In this document: piece after piece, positions 51,036 through 59,260 of the stretch | How the letters are laid out: each line of letters opens with the position of its first letter | Position numbering within the stretch: position 1 is the stretch's first letter | NCBI RefSeq assembly: GCF_000295095.1 | Contig: NZ_JH806632.1 | Span: 737,253 to 801,252 of the forward strand | Reading direction: 5' to 3' | From: Actinomyces timonensis DSM 23838 | GTDB taxonomy: Bacteria > Actinomycetota > Actinomycetes > Actinomycetales > Actinomycetaceae | Length of the DNA stretch: 64,000 bases | The notes under the pieces: model-generated | Told to the model about the DNA's origin: nothing | The model's database searches: none | Seen by the model: the letters and a program-made list of their open reading frames with translations, nothing else | Made by a program: the position numbers and the translations under genes

Positions 51036-51917
51036 ATGAGCGATGAAGCCAGCCCCTCCCCCACCGCCGAGCCACTGAGCGACGACGTCCGCCACGACCA
51101 GTACCTCTCCGAGCGCTACGGCGCCCAGCCCCGGCCCGATGACCTGGAGTGGACTCCCGCCGTCGAGACCATGCTGGCCCACCGCTCCGTGCGGGCCTTC
51201 ACCCCCACACCCCTCACCGAGCGCGAGCTCGCCACGGTCATCGCCGCCGCGCAGTCCGCGCCGACGTCGTCGAACCTGCACCTGTGGAGCGTCATCGTCA
51301 TCGACGACGACGCCCTGCGCGCCCGGATCATGGACCTGGCGGACTCCCCCAACCAGTCGGAGAACTTCGCGTTCATGCGGCAGGCGCCCACCGTCCTGCT
51401 GTGGGTGGCTGACGCCTCGCGCAACGAGGAGATCATGGCCGCCGCGGGCGCCGACACCGGGACCCTGGACTACCTCGACTCCTTCCTCACCGTCTCGGTC
51501 GACGCCGCCATGGCGGCGCAGAACGCGGTGGTCGCCGCCGAGTCGATGGGACTGGGCACCTGCTACCTGGGCTCGATGCGCAACCTGGAGGCCGCCCTGT
51601 GCGACCTCCTCGGGCTGCCGCCTCACTCCTACGTCGTGGTCGGCCTGGCGCTCGGGCACCCCGCCCCCGAGCGCCTCGGCGGAGTCCACCCCCGGCCCGC
51701 GCAGGCCGCCGTTGTGCGGCGCAACCTCGATCCCGCGCCAGCGCTGGAGTCCTGGTTGCCAGCCTACGAGGAGGCCTACGGCGCGTTCCGCGCCTCGCAG
51801 GGACTGGATGGGCGCTCCTGGCGCGAGGCGGTGCTGCGGGCCTCGAGCCGCATGTACATGGACGGCCGCGATGAGATGCGCGGCGCCGTCGAGAAGCAGG
51901 GATTCGGCCTCGCCTGA
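51036..51917 (+). CDS. NfsA-like nitroreductase family protein (second copy)
   Basis: 293 aa. FMN-binding blocks HRSVRAFTPTPL, SAPTSSNLHLWSVIVI, FMRQAPTVLLWVAD and AAESMGLGTCYLGSM are those of NADPH-dependent NfsA/FRP proteins. C-terminal region contains RRNLDPAPALESWLPAYEEAYG. CACGAT lies 6 nt before the ATG, consistent with a leaderless start. Same family as 44162-45031, with a different N-terminus, so the two probably have different substrates. Confidence 0.83.
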   Translation: MSDEASPSPTAEPLSDDVRHDQYLSERYGAQPRPDDLEWTPAVETMLAHRSVRAFTPTPLTERELATVIAAAQSAPTSSNLHLWSVIVIDDDALRARIMDLADSPNQSENFAFMRQAPTVLLWVADASRNEEIMAAAGADTGTLDYLDSFLTVSVDAAMAAQNAVVAAESMGLGTCYLGSMRNLEAALCDLLGLPPHSYVVVGLALGHPAPERLGGVHPRPAQAAVVRRNLDPAPALESWLPAYEEAYGAFRASQGLDGRSWREAVLRASSRMYMDGRDEMRGAVEKQGFGLA

Positions 51918-51941
51918 GCGCTGAAGGACGAGCCGGGGCGA

Positions 51942-52364
51942 TCAGCGACGGCGGGAGCGCCTGAGCGCCAGGCCCGTCAGGCCGGCGATGAGCGCGCCGT
52001 TGGTCAGCGCCCCCTGGAGCTTCTGGGAGCGTTTGAAGCCCTCCTCCTTCCAGAAGGCCTGGCCCTGGAGGGTGGTGGGGATGAGGGCGAGGATGAGGCC
52101 GCCCGCGGCGCAGCGCGTCCCCACGCCCGCGACCAGCGCGGCGCCGCCCGCCATCATCGCGCCGCCGTTGAGCAGGACGAGGTCTCTTCCCGTGGCCTCG
52201 CGGCCGAGGACCGCCTCGACGGCGGGCCCAGCGGAGGCGTTGAGCGCCTCGGCGATGGGCTCGGCCTGGCGGGCGAGAGCGTCGGCGCCACCGATCTGGG
52301 TCCAGCCGCCATGGATGAACGGCGCGGCGAGGAGTGCGCGGGCGACAAGAGGGGCGCGGGACAT
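51942..52364 (-). CDS. DoxX-like membrane protein
   Basis: 140 aa with about four hydrophobic segments and the DoxX start LVARALLAAPFIHGGWTQI; GRDLVLLNGGAMMAGGAALV and TLQGQAFWKEE are family blocks. Function of DoxX proteins is not firmly known (oxidative stress links in mycobacteria). ATG with AGGAG 8 nt upstream; the six upstream codons read from a TTG are ignored. Confidence 0.75.
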   Translation of the reverse strand: MSRAPLVARALLAAPFIHGGWTQIGGADALARQAEPIAEALNASAGPAVEAVLGREATGRDLVLLNGGAMMAGGAALVAGVGTRCAAGGLILALIPTTLQGQAFWKEEGFKRSQKLQGALTNGALIAGLTGLALRRSRRR

Positions 52365-52507
52365 GCTCGATGCTCCTTCCAACTCAGCCGATCAGGACAG
52401 ATGGATCAGCGGGGCCAAGTCTGCCACTGCGCCGCGGCTCATGCGCCCCCCACCGCACCGCGCGGCTCGATCCAGCTCCCACCAGGCCGATCACACCGAC
52501 GAGCCCG

Positions 52508-53248
52508 CTACACCCATCCGGCACTGCGGGCGAGGCTCCAGGCCGACCACGCCGTGGCGGCGGCGATCACCAGAAACCAGGTTCCCAGCCAGAACCAGCC
52601 GGGCAGGCCCGTGAGCCCGGCCAGCGAGCCGTGGTCCTGGTGGGGGTCGTGGCTCGCGGCGACGTCGTGCAGCGCGTCCCAGGCGCCCAGGAGGAGGACC
52701 AGTCCGGCCCCCGCGGTGAGGGCGTCGCGCGGGGCGAGGGCCAGCGGGCCCACCCACATGACGCTGGAGCCCGCCCACCACAGGGCGGCGGTGGCGGCGA
52801 TGACGAGGAGGACGAGCCCGAGGGTGCGCGCCGAGCGGGACTTGATGAGCAGCACGAGCTCGGCGATGAGGGCGAGGGTGAGGATCGGGCCGACCCAGCC
52901 GCCCAGTGCCGCCTGCACGAGGAGGCAGCCGATGAGCGCGGGCGCCGGGTAGCCCGCCCACGCGGTGGCGATCCTCCCCGGTCCCCGGCTGCGGCCGCTG
53001 GTGACCGCGCGGCCCCCGAGCCGGGCGTCCACGGTGAAGCCCTCGAAGCGCCGGCCGACGAGGATGCCGACACCGGCATGCCCAGCCTCATGGATAACGG
53101 TCACCGCCGCGCGCCCCCAGCGCCGCGCCGTCGGCATGGCCAGGACGACGACGAGCAGGAGGATCCCCGGCCATATCGCCGCCGGGTCGGGCGCGGTGGA
53201 GGGGAGGATCCGGTCGACGGCGTCCATGAGGAACCCACTGATAGTCAC
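52508..53248 (-). CDS. M50-family membrane metalloprotease
   Basis: 246 aa, multiple membrane helices. Zinc motif HEAGH at His53-Glu54-x-x-His57 (VIHEAGHAGVG). It resembles the M50B-like group of actinobacteria, whose substrates are mostly unknown. GTG start; CACAAT lies 7 nt upstream and there is no ribosome site. Divergent from the NUDIX gene. Confidence 0.78.
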   Translation of the reverse strand: MTISGFLMDAVDRILPSTAPDPAAIWPGILLLVVVLAMPTARRWGRAAVTVIHEAGHAGVGILVGRRFEGFTVDARLGGRAVTSGRSRGPGRIATAWAGYPAPALIGCLLVQAALGGWVGPILTLALIAELVLLIKSRSARTLGLVLLVIAATAALWWAGSSVMWVGPLALAPRDALTAGAGLVLLLGAWDALHDVAASHDPHQDHGSLAGLTGLPGWFWLGTWFLVIAAATAWSAWSLARSAGWV

Positions 53249-53300
53249 GGGTGGGATTGTGCCCCATAGGGCTATGCGCGCCCTGTGCGCTCATCGGCGG

Positions 53301-53330
53301 GGCAGAGCAGGGCCGGGCAGAGCAGGGCCG
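53301..53330. repeat. two tandem 15-bp units in the M50/NUDIX intergenic gap
   Basis: GGCAGAGCAGGGCCG occurs twice back to back, between the divergent M50 and NUDIX starts. Too short to say more; it may be a slippage product. Confidence 0.6.
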
Positions 53331-53370
53331 GGCGGCACCCCAGGCAGGGTGGGGGATCTACAGTCGGCGC

Positions 53371-53922
53371 ATGAGCGCTCCCGCACGCCGCGTCCCGCCT
53401 CCTGGCCGCCTCGTCGTCGCCGCCGCGATCCTGGACTCCCTCGCCCGCCCGGCGTCGTTGCTCTGCGCCGCGCGCTCCTACCCTCCCGAGCATGTGGGCC
53501 AGTACGAGCTGCCGGGCGGCAAGGTGGAGGACGGGGAGGAGCCGGTGGCGGCGCTCGCCCGGGAGCTGACCGAGGAGATCGGGGCATCGGCGCGCCTGGG
53601 AGCCGAGGTCGTCCCGCCCGCAAGGCTGGCAGTGTCTCCTCCTCCGGCCATGCCGGAGCGCCCGGGGGACGACGCCCCGGCGTGGGCGGCGATGAACGGT
53701 CACCGGATGCGGGTCTGGCTCGCCGAGCCCGACGGCGGCCGACCGCCTCGATGCGGGCAGTCGCACCAGTCGCTGGACTGGGTGGGACTGGAGGACCTCG
53801 ACGCTCTCCCCTGGCTGCCCGCCGATCTGCCGATCCTGCGCGAGGTCCGCGCGATGATCGAGAGCCGACACATCAGACGACCTGCATTTTCTGACATCGA
53901 TCTTCGTGATGTCAGTTTATGA
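53371..53922 (+). CDS. NUDIX hydrolase (MutT-like)
   Basis: 183 aa. Nudix box at residues 50-72 (Gly50, Glu56, Arg64-Glu65, Glu68-Glu69, Gly71), complete. Likely hydrolyses a nucleoside diphosphate derivative, perhaps 8-oxo-dGTP; specificity not readable. Start at the ATG of MSAPARRVPPPG with TACAGT 6 nt before it. Its last codons overlap the palindrome of the TetR operator. Confidence 0.85.
   Translation: MSAPARRVPPPGRLVVAAAILDSLARPASLLCAARSYPPEHVGQYELPGGKVEDGEEPVAALARELTEEIGASARLGAEVVPPARLAVSPPPAMPERPGDDAPAWAAMNGHRMRVWLAEPDGGRPPRCGQSHQSLDWVGLEDLDALPWLPADLPILREVRAMIESRHIRRPAFSDIDLRDVSL
53891..53915. promoter_or_regulatory. candidate TetR operator
   Basis: CTGACATC-GATCTTCGT-GATGTCAG: 8-bp perfect arms, 9-nt centre. 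It lies within the 3' end of the NUDIX gene and just upstream of the TAGGCT -10 (53925-53930) of the TetR gene, where a repressor would block its own promoter. Confidence 0.55.
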
Positions 53923-53936
53923 GTTAGGCTGGCCTC

Positions 53937-54614
53937 ATGCCGAAGATCATGGGAAGCAGCCTCGCCGAGCACCGGGAACGCACGCGGGGCGCGCTTTTCG
54001 ATTCCCTGTCCATGCTCATGAGCCAGCGGTCCTTCGAGAAGATCACGCTCTCGGACGTCGCCGCGCACGCCGGGGTGGGCCGAACAGCGGTCTACAACCA
54101 CTTCGCCGACAAGGAGGACCTGCTCCTTGCCTTCATGGAGCACGAGGTAGTCCGCTACTCCGAGGAGCTGTCAGCCGCCCTGGCCGGGATCGAGGACCCC
54201 ATCGACCGTCTGCGCGTGTACGTGCGCCAGCAGGCCCTCCTCAAGCGCCACTTCCATTTCCCGTCCACCGGCCCACTGTCGAGCTCGGTCTCGCGCGGCA
54301 CGGCCGGGCGGCTGCGCTCCCACGGCAGCCTCATCAGCCAGATGCTCGCCTCGATCCTCACCGACGCCATGGACGCGGGCCTCATCCCCCGGCAGGACCC
54401 GGCGATGCTCATCCCCCTGCTCAACGCCTGCGTCATGGGCGGGCGCCCCACTCCGCAGGATCCGGCGGAGCGGGCCGCCTACCTTGAGGCCCTGGACGTC
54501 TTCGTGCTGCGCGCCGTCGGGGCGCGGATCCCGGACCACGCGGTTCCCAGCATCCGCCGCACCCACGCCACAGAGGATGAGCCGGCGCGGCGCGGGCGCG
54601 CCGCCGCTGGCTGA
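53937..54614 (+). CDS. TetR-family transcriptional regulator
   Basis: 225 aa. N-terminal helix-turn-helix at about 38-60 (ITLSDVAAHAGVGRTAVYNHF), then a helical ligand-binding part. The TAGGCT hexamer lies 6 nt before the ATG, so it is probably leaderless, and a palindrome overlaps the promoter. Targets beyond itself are not evident; no efflux gene is adjacent, and the downstream VWA cluster is on the other strand. Confidence 0.88.
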   Translation: MPKIMGSSLAEHRERTRGALFDSLSMLMSQRSFEKITLSDVAAHAGVGRTAVYNHFADKEDLLLAFMEHEVVRYSEELSAALAGIEDPIDRLRVYVRQQALLKRHFHFPSTGPLSSSVSRGTAGRLRSHGSLISQMLASILTDAMDAGLIPRQDPAMLIPLLNACVMGGRPTPQDPAERAAYLEALDVFVLRAVGARIPDHAVPSIRRTHATEDEPARRGRAAAG

Positions 54615-54632
54615 GGGCCCCGGCCCGGCGGT

Positions 54633-55466
54633 TCACCAGCGGCGCTTGGCTCCCCCGCCATCCACTCCCCCAGTGGGGCCCTCACTGCCCTGGTTGCGGC
54701 GCTGGAGCCTCTTCTCCTTCTCCTGGCCCTCGGTGGGCGTCGGGCTGGGCGAGCCGCTCTCCCCTGGAGTGGGCTGGCCCGACCCGGAGGCGGTCGGATT
54801 CGGCGTCGGCGACGAGGAACCCGAGGCGGTCGGATCGCCACTGGGGCTCTGCGAGGCGCCCGGCGACGGCGAGTCGGAGGCCCCTGGGCTCGGCGTCTGA
54901 GTGGGTGAGGGGGTCGGCGTCGGGGTCTGGGTGGGCGGCGTCGTCGGCCGGGGCTGCGGGGACTGGACGGGGGGCACCTCGCAGTCGCCCGCGGCCTCCT
55001 TCGCGGCTGCCACCTGCGCCTCGGCCGCCTGGGTGTCCCCCGACTCCTGCGCCTGCCCCGCCAGGGCCATATGCGCCACGAAGAGGTTGACCCGCGTCAT
55101 GCACACGCCCGTGCGCTCACGGATGACATTGCCCTCGGTGTCGTAGGCGACGTCGATGACCTCCTGGGGGGCATCGGGCAGGGAGGACTCCAGGTCGGCG
55201 ATGGAGGCGTTGTAGTCCCCCGCGAGCAGTTCGGCGGTGCCCAGGTTGTAGCGCACCCGCCACGCCTGCACCCACGGGTTGATCGTGCGCACCATGCGGT
55301 AGCGGTCCACGGCGGTGGAGTAGTCGCCCGCGTACAGGGAGCGGTTGGCCAGCGTGGTGCCCGTGGACACCGCGGCGAACCACAGGCCCACGATGAGCAG
55401 GATCGAGCTGAGGCTGAGCCCGATCAGCAGGCGGCGGCGCCGCGGCATCGGCGTGCGCGCTCTCAT
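54633..55466 (-). CDS. membrane-anchored TPR-like protein with Pro/Ser/Thr-rich tail
   Basis: 277 aa. A membrane helix at about 12-33 follows an Arg-rich start; a TPR-like helical region (ANRSLYAGDYSTAVDRYRMVR..., NLGTAELLAGDYNASIADLE) runs to about 165. The last 100 residues are a low-complexity P/S/T/G tail. BatC/BatE-like TPR proteins accompany VWA proteins in such clusters. The start overlaps the upstream VWA stop (ATGA); last gene of the moxR cluster. Confidence 0.7.
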   Translation of the reverse strand: MRARTPMPRRRRLLIGLSLSSILLIVGLWFAAVSTGTTLANRSLYAGDYSTAVDRYRMVRTINPWVQAWRVRYNLGTAELLAGDYNASIADLESSLPDAPQEVIDVAYDTEGNVIRERTGVCMTRVNLFVAHMALAGQAQESGDTQAAEAQVAAAKEAAGDCEVPPVQSPQPRPTTPPTQTPTPTPSPTQTPSPGASDSPSPGASQSPSGDPTASGSSSPTPNPTASGSGQPTPGESGSPSPTPTEGQEKEKRLQRRNQGSEGPTGGVDGGGAKRRW

Positions 55467-56611
55467 CAGCGGCCTCCTGCCCGCGCCAGGCGGCGCACCT
55501 CGATATCGGATCTCACGAGCGCCACGCCCTCCCACGTCATGAGCGCGAAGGCGACGAGCGCCAGGGGCCAGGTGAGGTAGCGGCTGGAGCGCTTGCCGTG
55601 GTGGCCGTCGGAGAGGATCTGCTCGATGTCGATGCTCGTGAAGGCGCTCGTCGGGTCGTCGCCCTCGCCGTCGCGCTGGTAGTAGGACAGGCCGAGGTCC
55701 GTCGCCACCGTCTGCAGCTCCTGGGTGTCCGGGACGGAGACGGCGTCGGCGGTCTGCCCCTGCTCCTTGATGTAGGGCATCTGGTCCGCGGGGGTGGTAC
55801 TGCCGTCGTACTCGCGCATCTTCCCGCCCTCGGTGGTGCCGTAGCCGAGCACCGCGCCGCCGTCGACGAGGGGGGCGAGGTCCTTCCAGGCCAGGCCCTG
55901 CGACGCGGCGTCCTTGGCGCCGGCGCCGTCGTCGGTGGCCTCGCCGTCGGAGAGGATGTAGACGATGCGGGCGTCCTGCGGGGCGGCCTGCTTGGCCTCG
56001 GTGAGGGTGGCGGAGAGCAGTGGGAGCATGCGCTCGAGGGAGGAGCCCGTGGACCGGCTCGTCACCTCCTGGTGGAGCGTCGCGATCCAGGAGTCGACGG
56101 CCGTGGTGTCCGTGCTCAGCGGCATCTCCCTGGCCGCCGTGGAGTCGAGGGCGAGGATGGAGAAGCGGGCCTCGGGCAGGGCCTTGCGGATCGCCTCCAG
56201 GTCCGCGCGCGCGCCGTCGAGCCGGGTGCCCGAGCCCCCGGCCCAGTCCTCAGCGGCCATCGAGCCGGTGCGGTCGACGACGAGGTAGACCTCGGTGGTG
56301 GAGGATACCCGCTGGTCGTACTCGTAGGTGCTGGGGCCCGCGAGCATGAGCACGAGCGTGACGACGAGCAGTGCCCGGCGGGCGATGACGAGGCGCGCCG
56401 AGCGCGACAGCGGGCGGCGCGCGGGCGCCTCGCTGGTGGTGCTGGTCCCCAGCGGGGGCAGGCCCGCGCCCTGCGTGCCGTAGGGGGACGACGGGGCGGC
56501 CGGGCGCGGCCGGGCCGGGCGCAGGCGCCACCAGTTGAGGACGATGGCGCCGAGGCCGATGAGCGCGACGAGGATGGTGAGGGGCCATCCGAGCAGGGGG
56601 TGGAGTGTCAT
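55466..56611 (-). CDS. VWA-domain membrane protein (BatA/B-like)
   Basis: 381 aa. Two N-terminal helices (about 7-27 and 75-93), a von Willebrand A domain with the MIDAS Asp113-x-Thr-x-Ser117 (VVDRTGSMA) and ILSDGEATDD, and a C-terminal membrane helix (about 345-363). It starts at an ATG that overlaps the preceding VWA gene's stop (ATGA). Confidence 0.82.
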   Translation of the reverse strand: MTLHPLLGWPLTILVALIGLGAIVLNWWRLRPARPRPAAPSSPYGTQGAGLPPLGTSTTSEAPARRPLSRSARLVIARRALLVVTLVLMLAGPSTYEYDQRVSSTTEVYLVVDRTGSMAAEDWAGGSGTRLDGARADLEAIRKALPEARFSILALDSTAAREMPLSTDTTAVDSWIATLHQEVTSRSTGSSLERMLPLLSATLTEAKQAAPQDARIVYILSDGEATDDGAGAKDAASQGLAWKDLAPLVDGGAVLGYGTTEGGKMREYDGSTTPADQMPYIKEQGQTADAVSVPDTQELQTVATDLGLSYYQRDGEGDDPTSAFTSIDIEQILSDGHHGKRSSRYLTWPLALVAFALMTWEGVALVRSDIEVRRLARAGGR

Positions 56612-57666
56612 GCGCGCCTCCAGGCGGCGATGAGCAGCAGGGAGCCGGCGGCCAGCACCAGCCAGACGGCGCCCGCCCGCGGGGTGTCCGTCAGGCGCAC
56701 CTCATTGTCAGCGCTGTACTCCTGGGCCTGGGTCTTCTCCAGCTCCTTGACGATCCGCCCGGCGGTGCCGGAGTCCCCCACCTGGTAGAACTTGCCGCCG
56801 TTGTCCTCGGTCGCCTTCTCGAGCTCGGCGCGGGCCGACTCGACCTGGCCCGCGACGTCGCCATAGTCGAGCTCGTCGTCGTAGCCGTAGATGGAGAACA
56901 GGCGGATCTTCTTGCTCGTGGCGAGCTCGGCGGCCTCGGGCAGGGAGTAGATCTGGACATTGGCGTCGTCGAAGACGAGGTTGTCGGTGGCCAGGATGAT
57001 GGAGCGGGGGCGCTCATCGGCGCTGGCGGCACCGGAGTTGTCGAAGGCCTGCGTGCAGGAGGCCAGGCCGTCCCCGGCCAGCGAGGAGGCGTCGAGGTTC
57101 TCCGACATCGTGCCGGAGAACATGCGCAGGTAGCGGCTGCGCGCCGAGGAGAGGCTGGAGGATGCGGAGTCCAGGAGGTCCGTGATCTTGCCCATCTCGG
57201 TCTTGAGCGTCTCGTAGTCGTCGGTGAGGGGCACCATCGTCTGCGCCGTCGTGTTCCAGGCGATAAGGGCCACCCGCTCCCCGTTGAAGGAGTCGATGAG
57301 CTCGGTGTAGGTGTCCAGCACCTGGGAGTCCAGCCCGAGCATGGAGCCCGAGACGTCCAGGCACAGGACGATGTCGCGGCTGGCCAGGGCGTCGTTGCGC
57401 ACGTCCTTGTTCACGGGGCGGCCGGCGAGGAAGGCCGAGGAGGCCAGGGCCACGATGATGAGCGCGCCCAGGAGGGCGTGGAGGGCGCGGCGGCGGCGCA
57501 GGCGGCGCAGGACGGCGGGCGAGCGCAGCAGGGGCATCGCGTTGGCGACGCGGCGCGTCGGGCCGCCCGGGGCGCGGTCGCCCCTGCGGGCGGCGCGCAG
57601 CGCGGCGATGCCGACGATGAGCGCGGCGGCGCCGATGAGGAACCAGGGGAGCCAGGGCATCACCAT
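56608..57666 (-). CDS. VWA-domain membrane protein
   Basis: 352 aa. N-terminal helix MPWLPWFLIGAAALIVGIAAL, a second near 65-85, then the VWA domain with MIDAS LCLDVSGSML and a later TDNLVFDDANVQ region. C-terminal helix near 330-350. Start taken at the ATG of MVMPWLP (57666) with GGAGGTGG upstream; it overlaps the end of the preceding gene by 7 bp. Sister of the following VWA gene. Confidence 0.8.
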   Translation of the reverse strand: MVMPWLPWFLIGAAALIVGIAALRAARRGDRAPGGPTRRVANAMPLLRSPAVLRRLRRRRALHALLGALIIVALASSAFLAGRPVNKDVRNDALASRDIVLCLDVSGSMLGLDSQVLDTYTELIDSFNGERVALIAWNTTAQTMVPLTDDYETLKTEMGKITDLLDSASSSLSSARSRYLRMFSGTMSENLDASSLAGDGLASCTQAFDNSGAASADERPRSIILATDNLVFDDANVQIYSLPEAAELATSKKIRLFSIYGYDDELDYGDVAGQVESARAELEKATEDNGGKFYQVGDSGTAGRIVKELEKTQAQEYSADNEVRLTDTPRAGAVWLVLAAGSLLLIAAWRRA

Positions 57667-58184
57667 CGGGAGACCACCTCCCTCGCGTGCTCGATGGCCT
57701 GGGCGGCGGCGGCGTCGGAGTCGCGGTCGAAGGAGGGCTGCTCCCAGATCGCCAGGAGCTCGCCGACGTGCCCCAGGGGATCGGTGTCCAGGGGCTGGGA
57801 GGCGGTCCGGGCGCGCTCGAGCCGGGTGGCGATGTCCTCGGACTCGGTCGAGGCGGACATGTCCATGATCTCCGTGACGGTGGCGGTGGTCAGGTCCTCG
57901 CCGCTGCGCTCGGAGCCGAAGCCCCGCAGCGCCGAGGCCAGCTCCAGGTGCAGGACGCGCAGGTCGATCTGGCCGGCGTCGTACTTCTTCGCGGCGCGCT
58001 CGACGAGCCTCATCCAGCGCCGGCGCTCCCCAGGGGCCATGGGGATGTCGCTGATGTAGCCGTCGCGGACCCGGTGGCTCAGGAATGACCAGAGCAATCC
58101 GGCGACGGCGAGGAGGAGGATGACGACGGCGGTGACCGCCATCCAGGTGGGCATGAGCTGCGGGGGGCTGAGCTCCACTTTCAT
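57660..58184 (-). CDS. hypothetical membrane protein of the MoxR/VWA cluster
   Basis: 174 aa, one membrane helix at about 15-34, then a soluble helical domain with DGYISDIPMAPGERRRWMRLVE. It resembles the small DUF4381-type protein often found in this position between DUF58 and VWA genes, a weak assignment. Overlaps the DUF58 gene by 4 bp and the VWA gene by 7 bp. Confidence 0.6.
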   Translation of the reverse strand: MKVELSPPQLMPTWMAVTAVVILLLAVAGLLWSFLSHRVRDGYISDIPMAPGERRRWMRLVERAAKKYDAGQIDLRVLHLELASALRGFGSERSGEDLTTATVTEIMDMSASTESEDIATRLERARTASQPLDTDPLGHVGELLAIWEQPSFDRDSDAAAAQAIEHAREVVSRW

Positions 58185-59260
58185 CGCCTCCTTCGGGCCG
58201 TGGCGAGGCGCTGGCGGCCCAGGACCTCGGCGATGGAGTCGACGAGGGTCTCATCGGAGGCGACGACGGCGTGCTCGATGCGCCGTGAGTCCAGCAGCGC
58301 CGTGACGCTGGCCCGCCGGGCGGCGTCGGCGCGGGCGAGCTGCGCCCCCAGGGCGGTGTCGTAGCGCAGGAAGGCAGGCAGGTCCTCCGCCATCTCGACG
58401 TCGCGGACCGCGCCGGGATCACCGGTGATGGGGGCGTCGTCGGCGATGTGGATGACGACGAGCTCGTGCTGCGCCGACAGCCTGCGGAGCTGGTCGTGGG
58501 CGGTGACGTCCGGGTGGGAGGTGTCAGTCAGGAGGACGACGAGGCTGCGGCGCCCGTGGAGGCTGATGACCTTGCCGAGCAGGCCGGGCAGGTCGGAGGC
58601 GGGGGCGCCGGGCGCCAGCTCGCCGATGGCGGCGCCGCTGGCCCGCCGGGGCGAGACCTGGCCGACCCGCACCTGGCCGGCCCTCGCGGCGGCGCCGGTG
58701 CCGCCGTCGGAGTTGTTCGAGCCATCGGGGCCGGTGGTGAGGGCGGAGTACTGCCGGGCGACGAGCGACAGGATCGTCTCGGCGTGCTCGGCGCCCGCCC
58801 GGGGCGGCCGGGAGACCATCCGGGAGGCGTCCCCGGCCACGAGGGCGACCGAGTCGCCGCGCAGGCGGGCGAGGTAGGCCATGACCTCGGCGACGGCGAG
58901 GGCGAGCTCGCGCTTGTCCTCGCCGCTGGGGGCCTGGGCGGCCATGGTCCGGCCGGTGTCGATGGCCAGGACGAGAGGCAGGTTGGACTCGCGCTGGTAT
59001 CGCTTGATGACGGGCTGGCCGATGCGCGCCGAGGCCTTCCAGTCGATGTCGCTCACGTCGTCGCCGGGGCGGTAGGCGGACAGGTCGTCGAAGTCCTGGC
59101 CGTGGCCGAGGAGGACGGACTTGTGCCGGCCGTCGAGCAGGCCGGTCGCGCGGCGCAGCGTGGGCAGGGACAGGCGCCCCCGCACGCGGGCCAGGCGCGA
59201 GCCGCGCTGCGTGGGCTCCGCCGGCAGTTCGACGGCGCTCGGAGCGGACTGACGGCTCAC
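58181..59260 (-). CDS. DUF58 domain protein
   Basis: 359 aa. The DUF58 signature is clear: GQDFDDLSAYRPGDDVSDIDWKASAR, then VWA-like blocks (LAIDTGRTM). DUF58 proteins are partners of MoxR ATPases. Overlaps moxR by 4 bp (ATGA), so it is translationally coupled to it. Confidence 0.88.
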   Translation of the reverse strand: MSRQSAPSAVELPAEPTQRGSRLARVRGRLSLPTLRRATGLLDGRHKSVLLGHGQDFDDLSAYRPGDDVSDIDWKASARIGQPVIKRYQRESNLPLVLAIDTGRTMAAQAPSGEDKRELALAVAEVMAYLARLRGDSVALVAGDASRMVSRPPRAGAEHAETILSLVARQYSALTTGPDGSNNSDGGTGAAARAGQVRVGQVSPRRASGAAIGELAPGAPASDLPGLLGKVISLHGRRSLVVLLTDTSHPDVTAHDQLRRLSAQHELVVIHIADDAPITGDPGAVRDVEMAEDLPAFLRYDTALGAQLARADAARRASVTALLDSRRIEHAVVASDETLVDSIAEVLGRQRLATARRRR

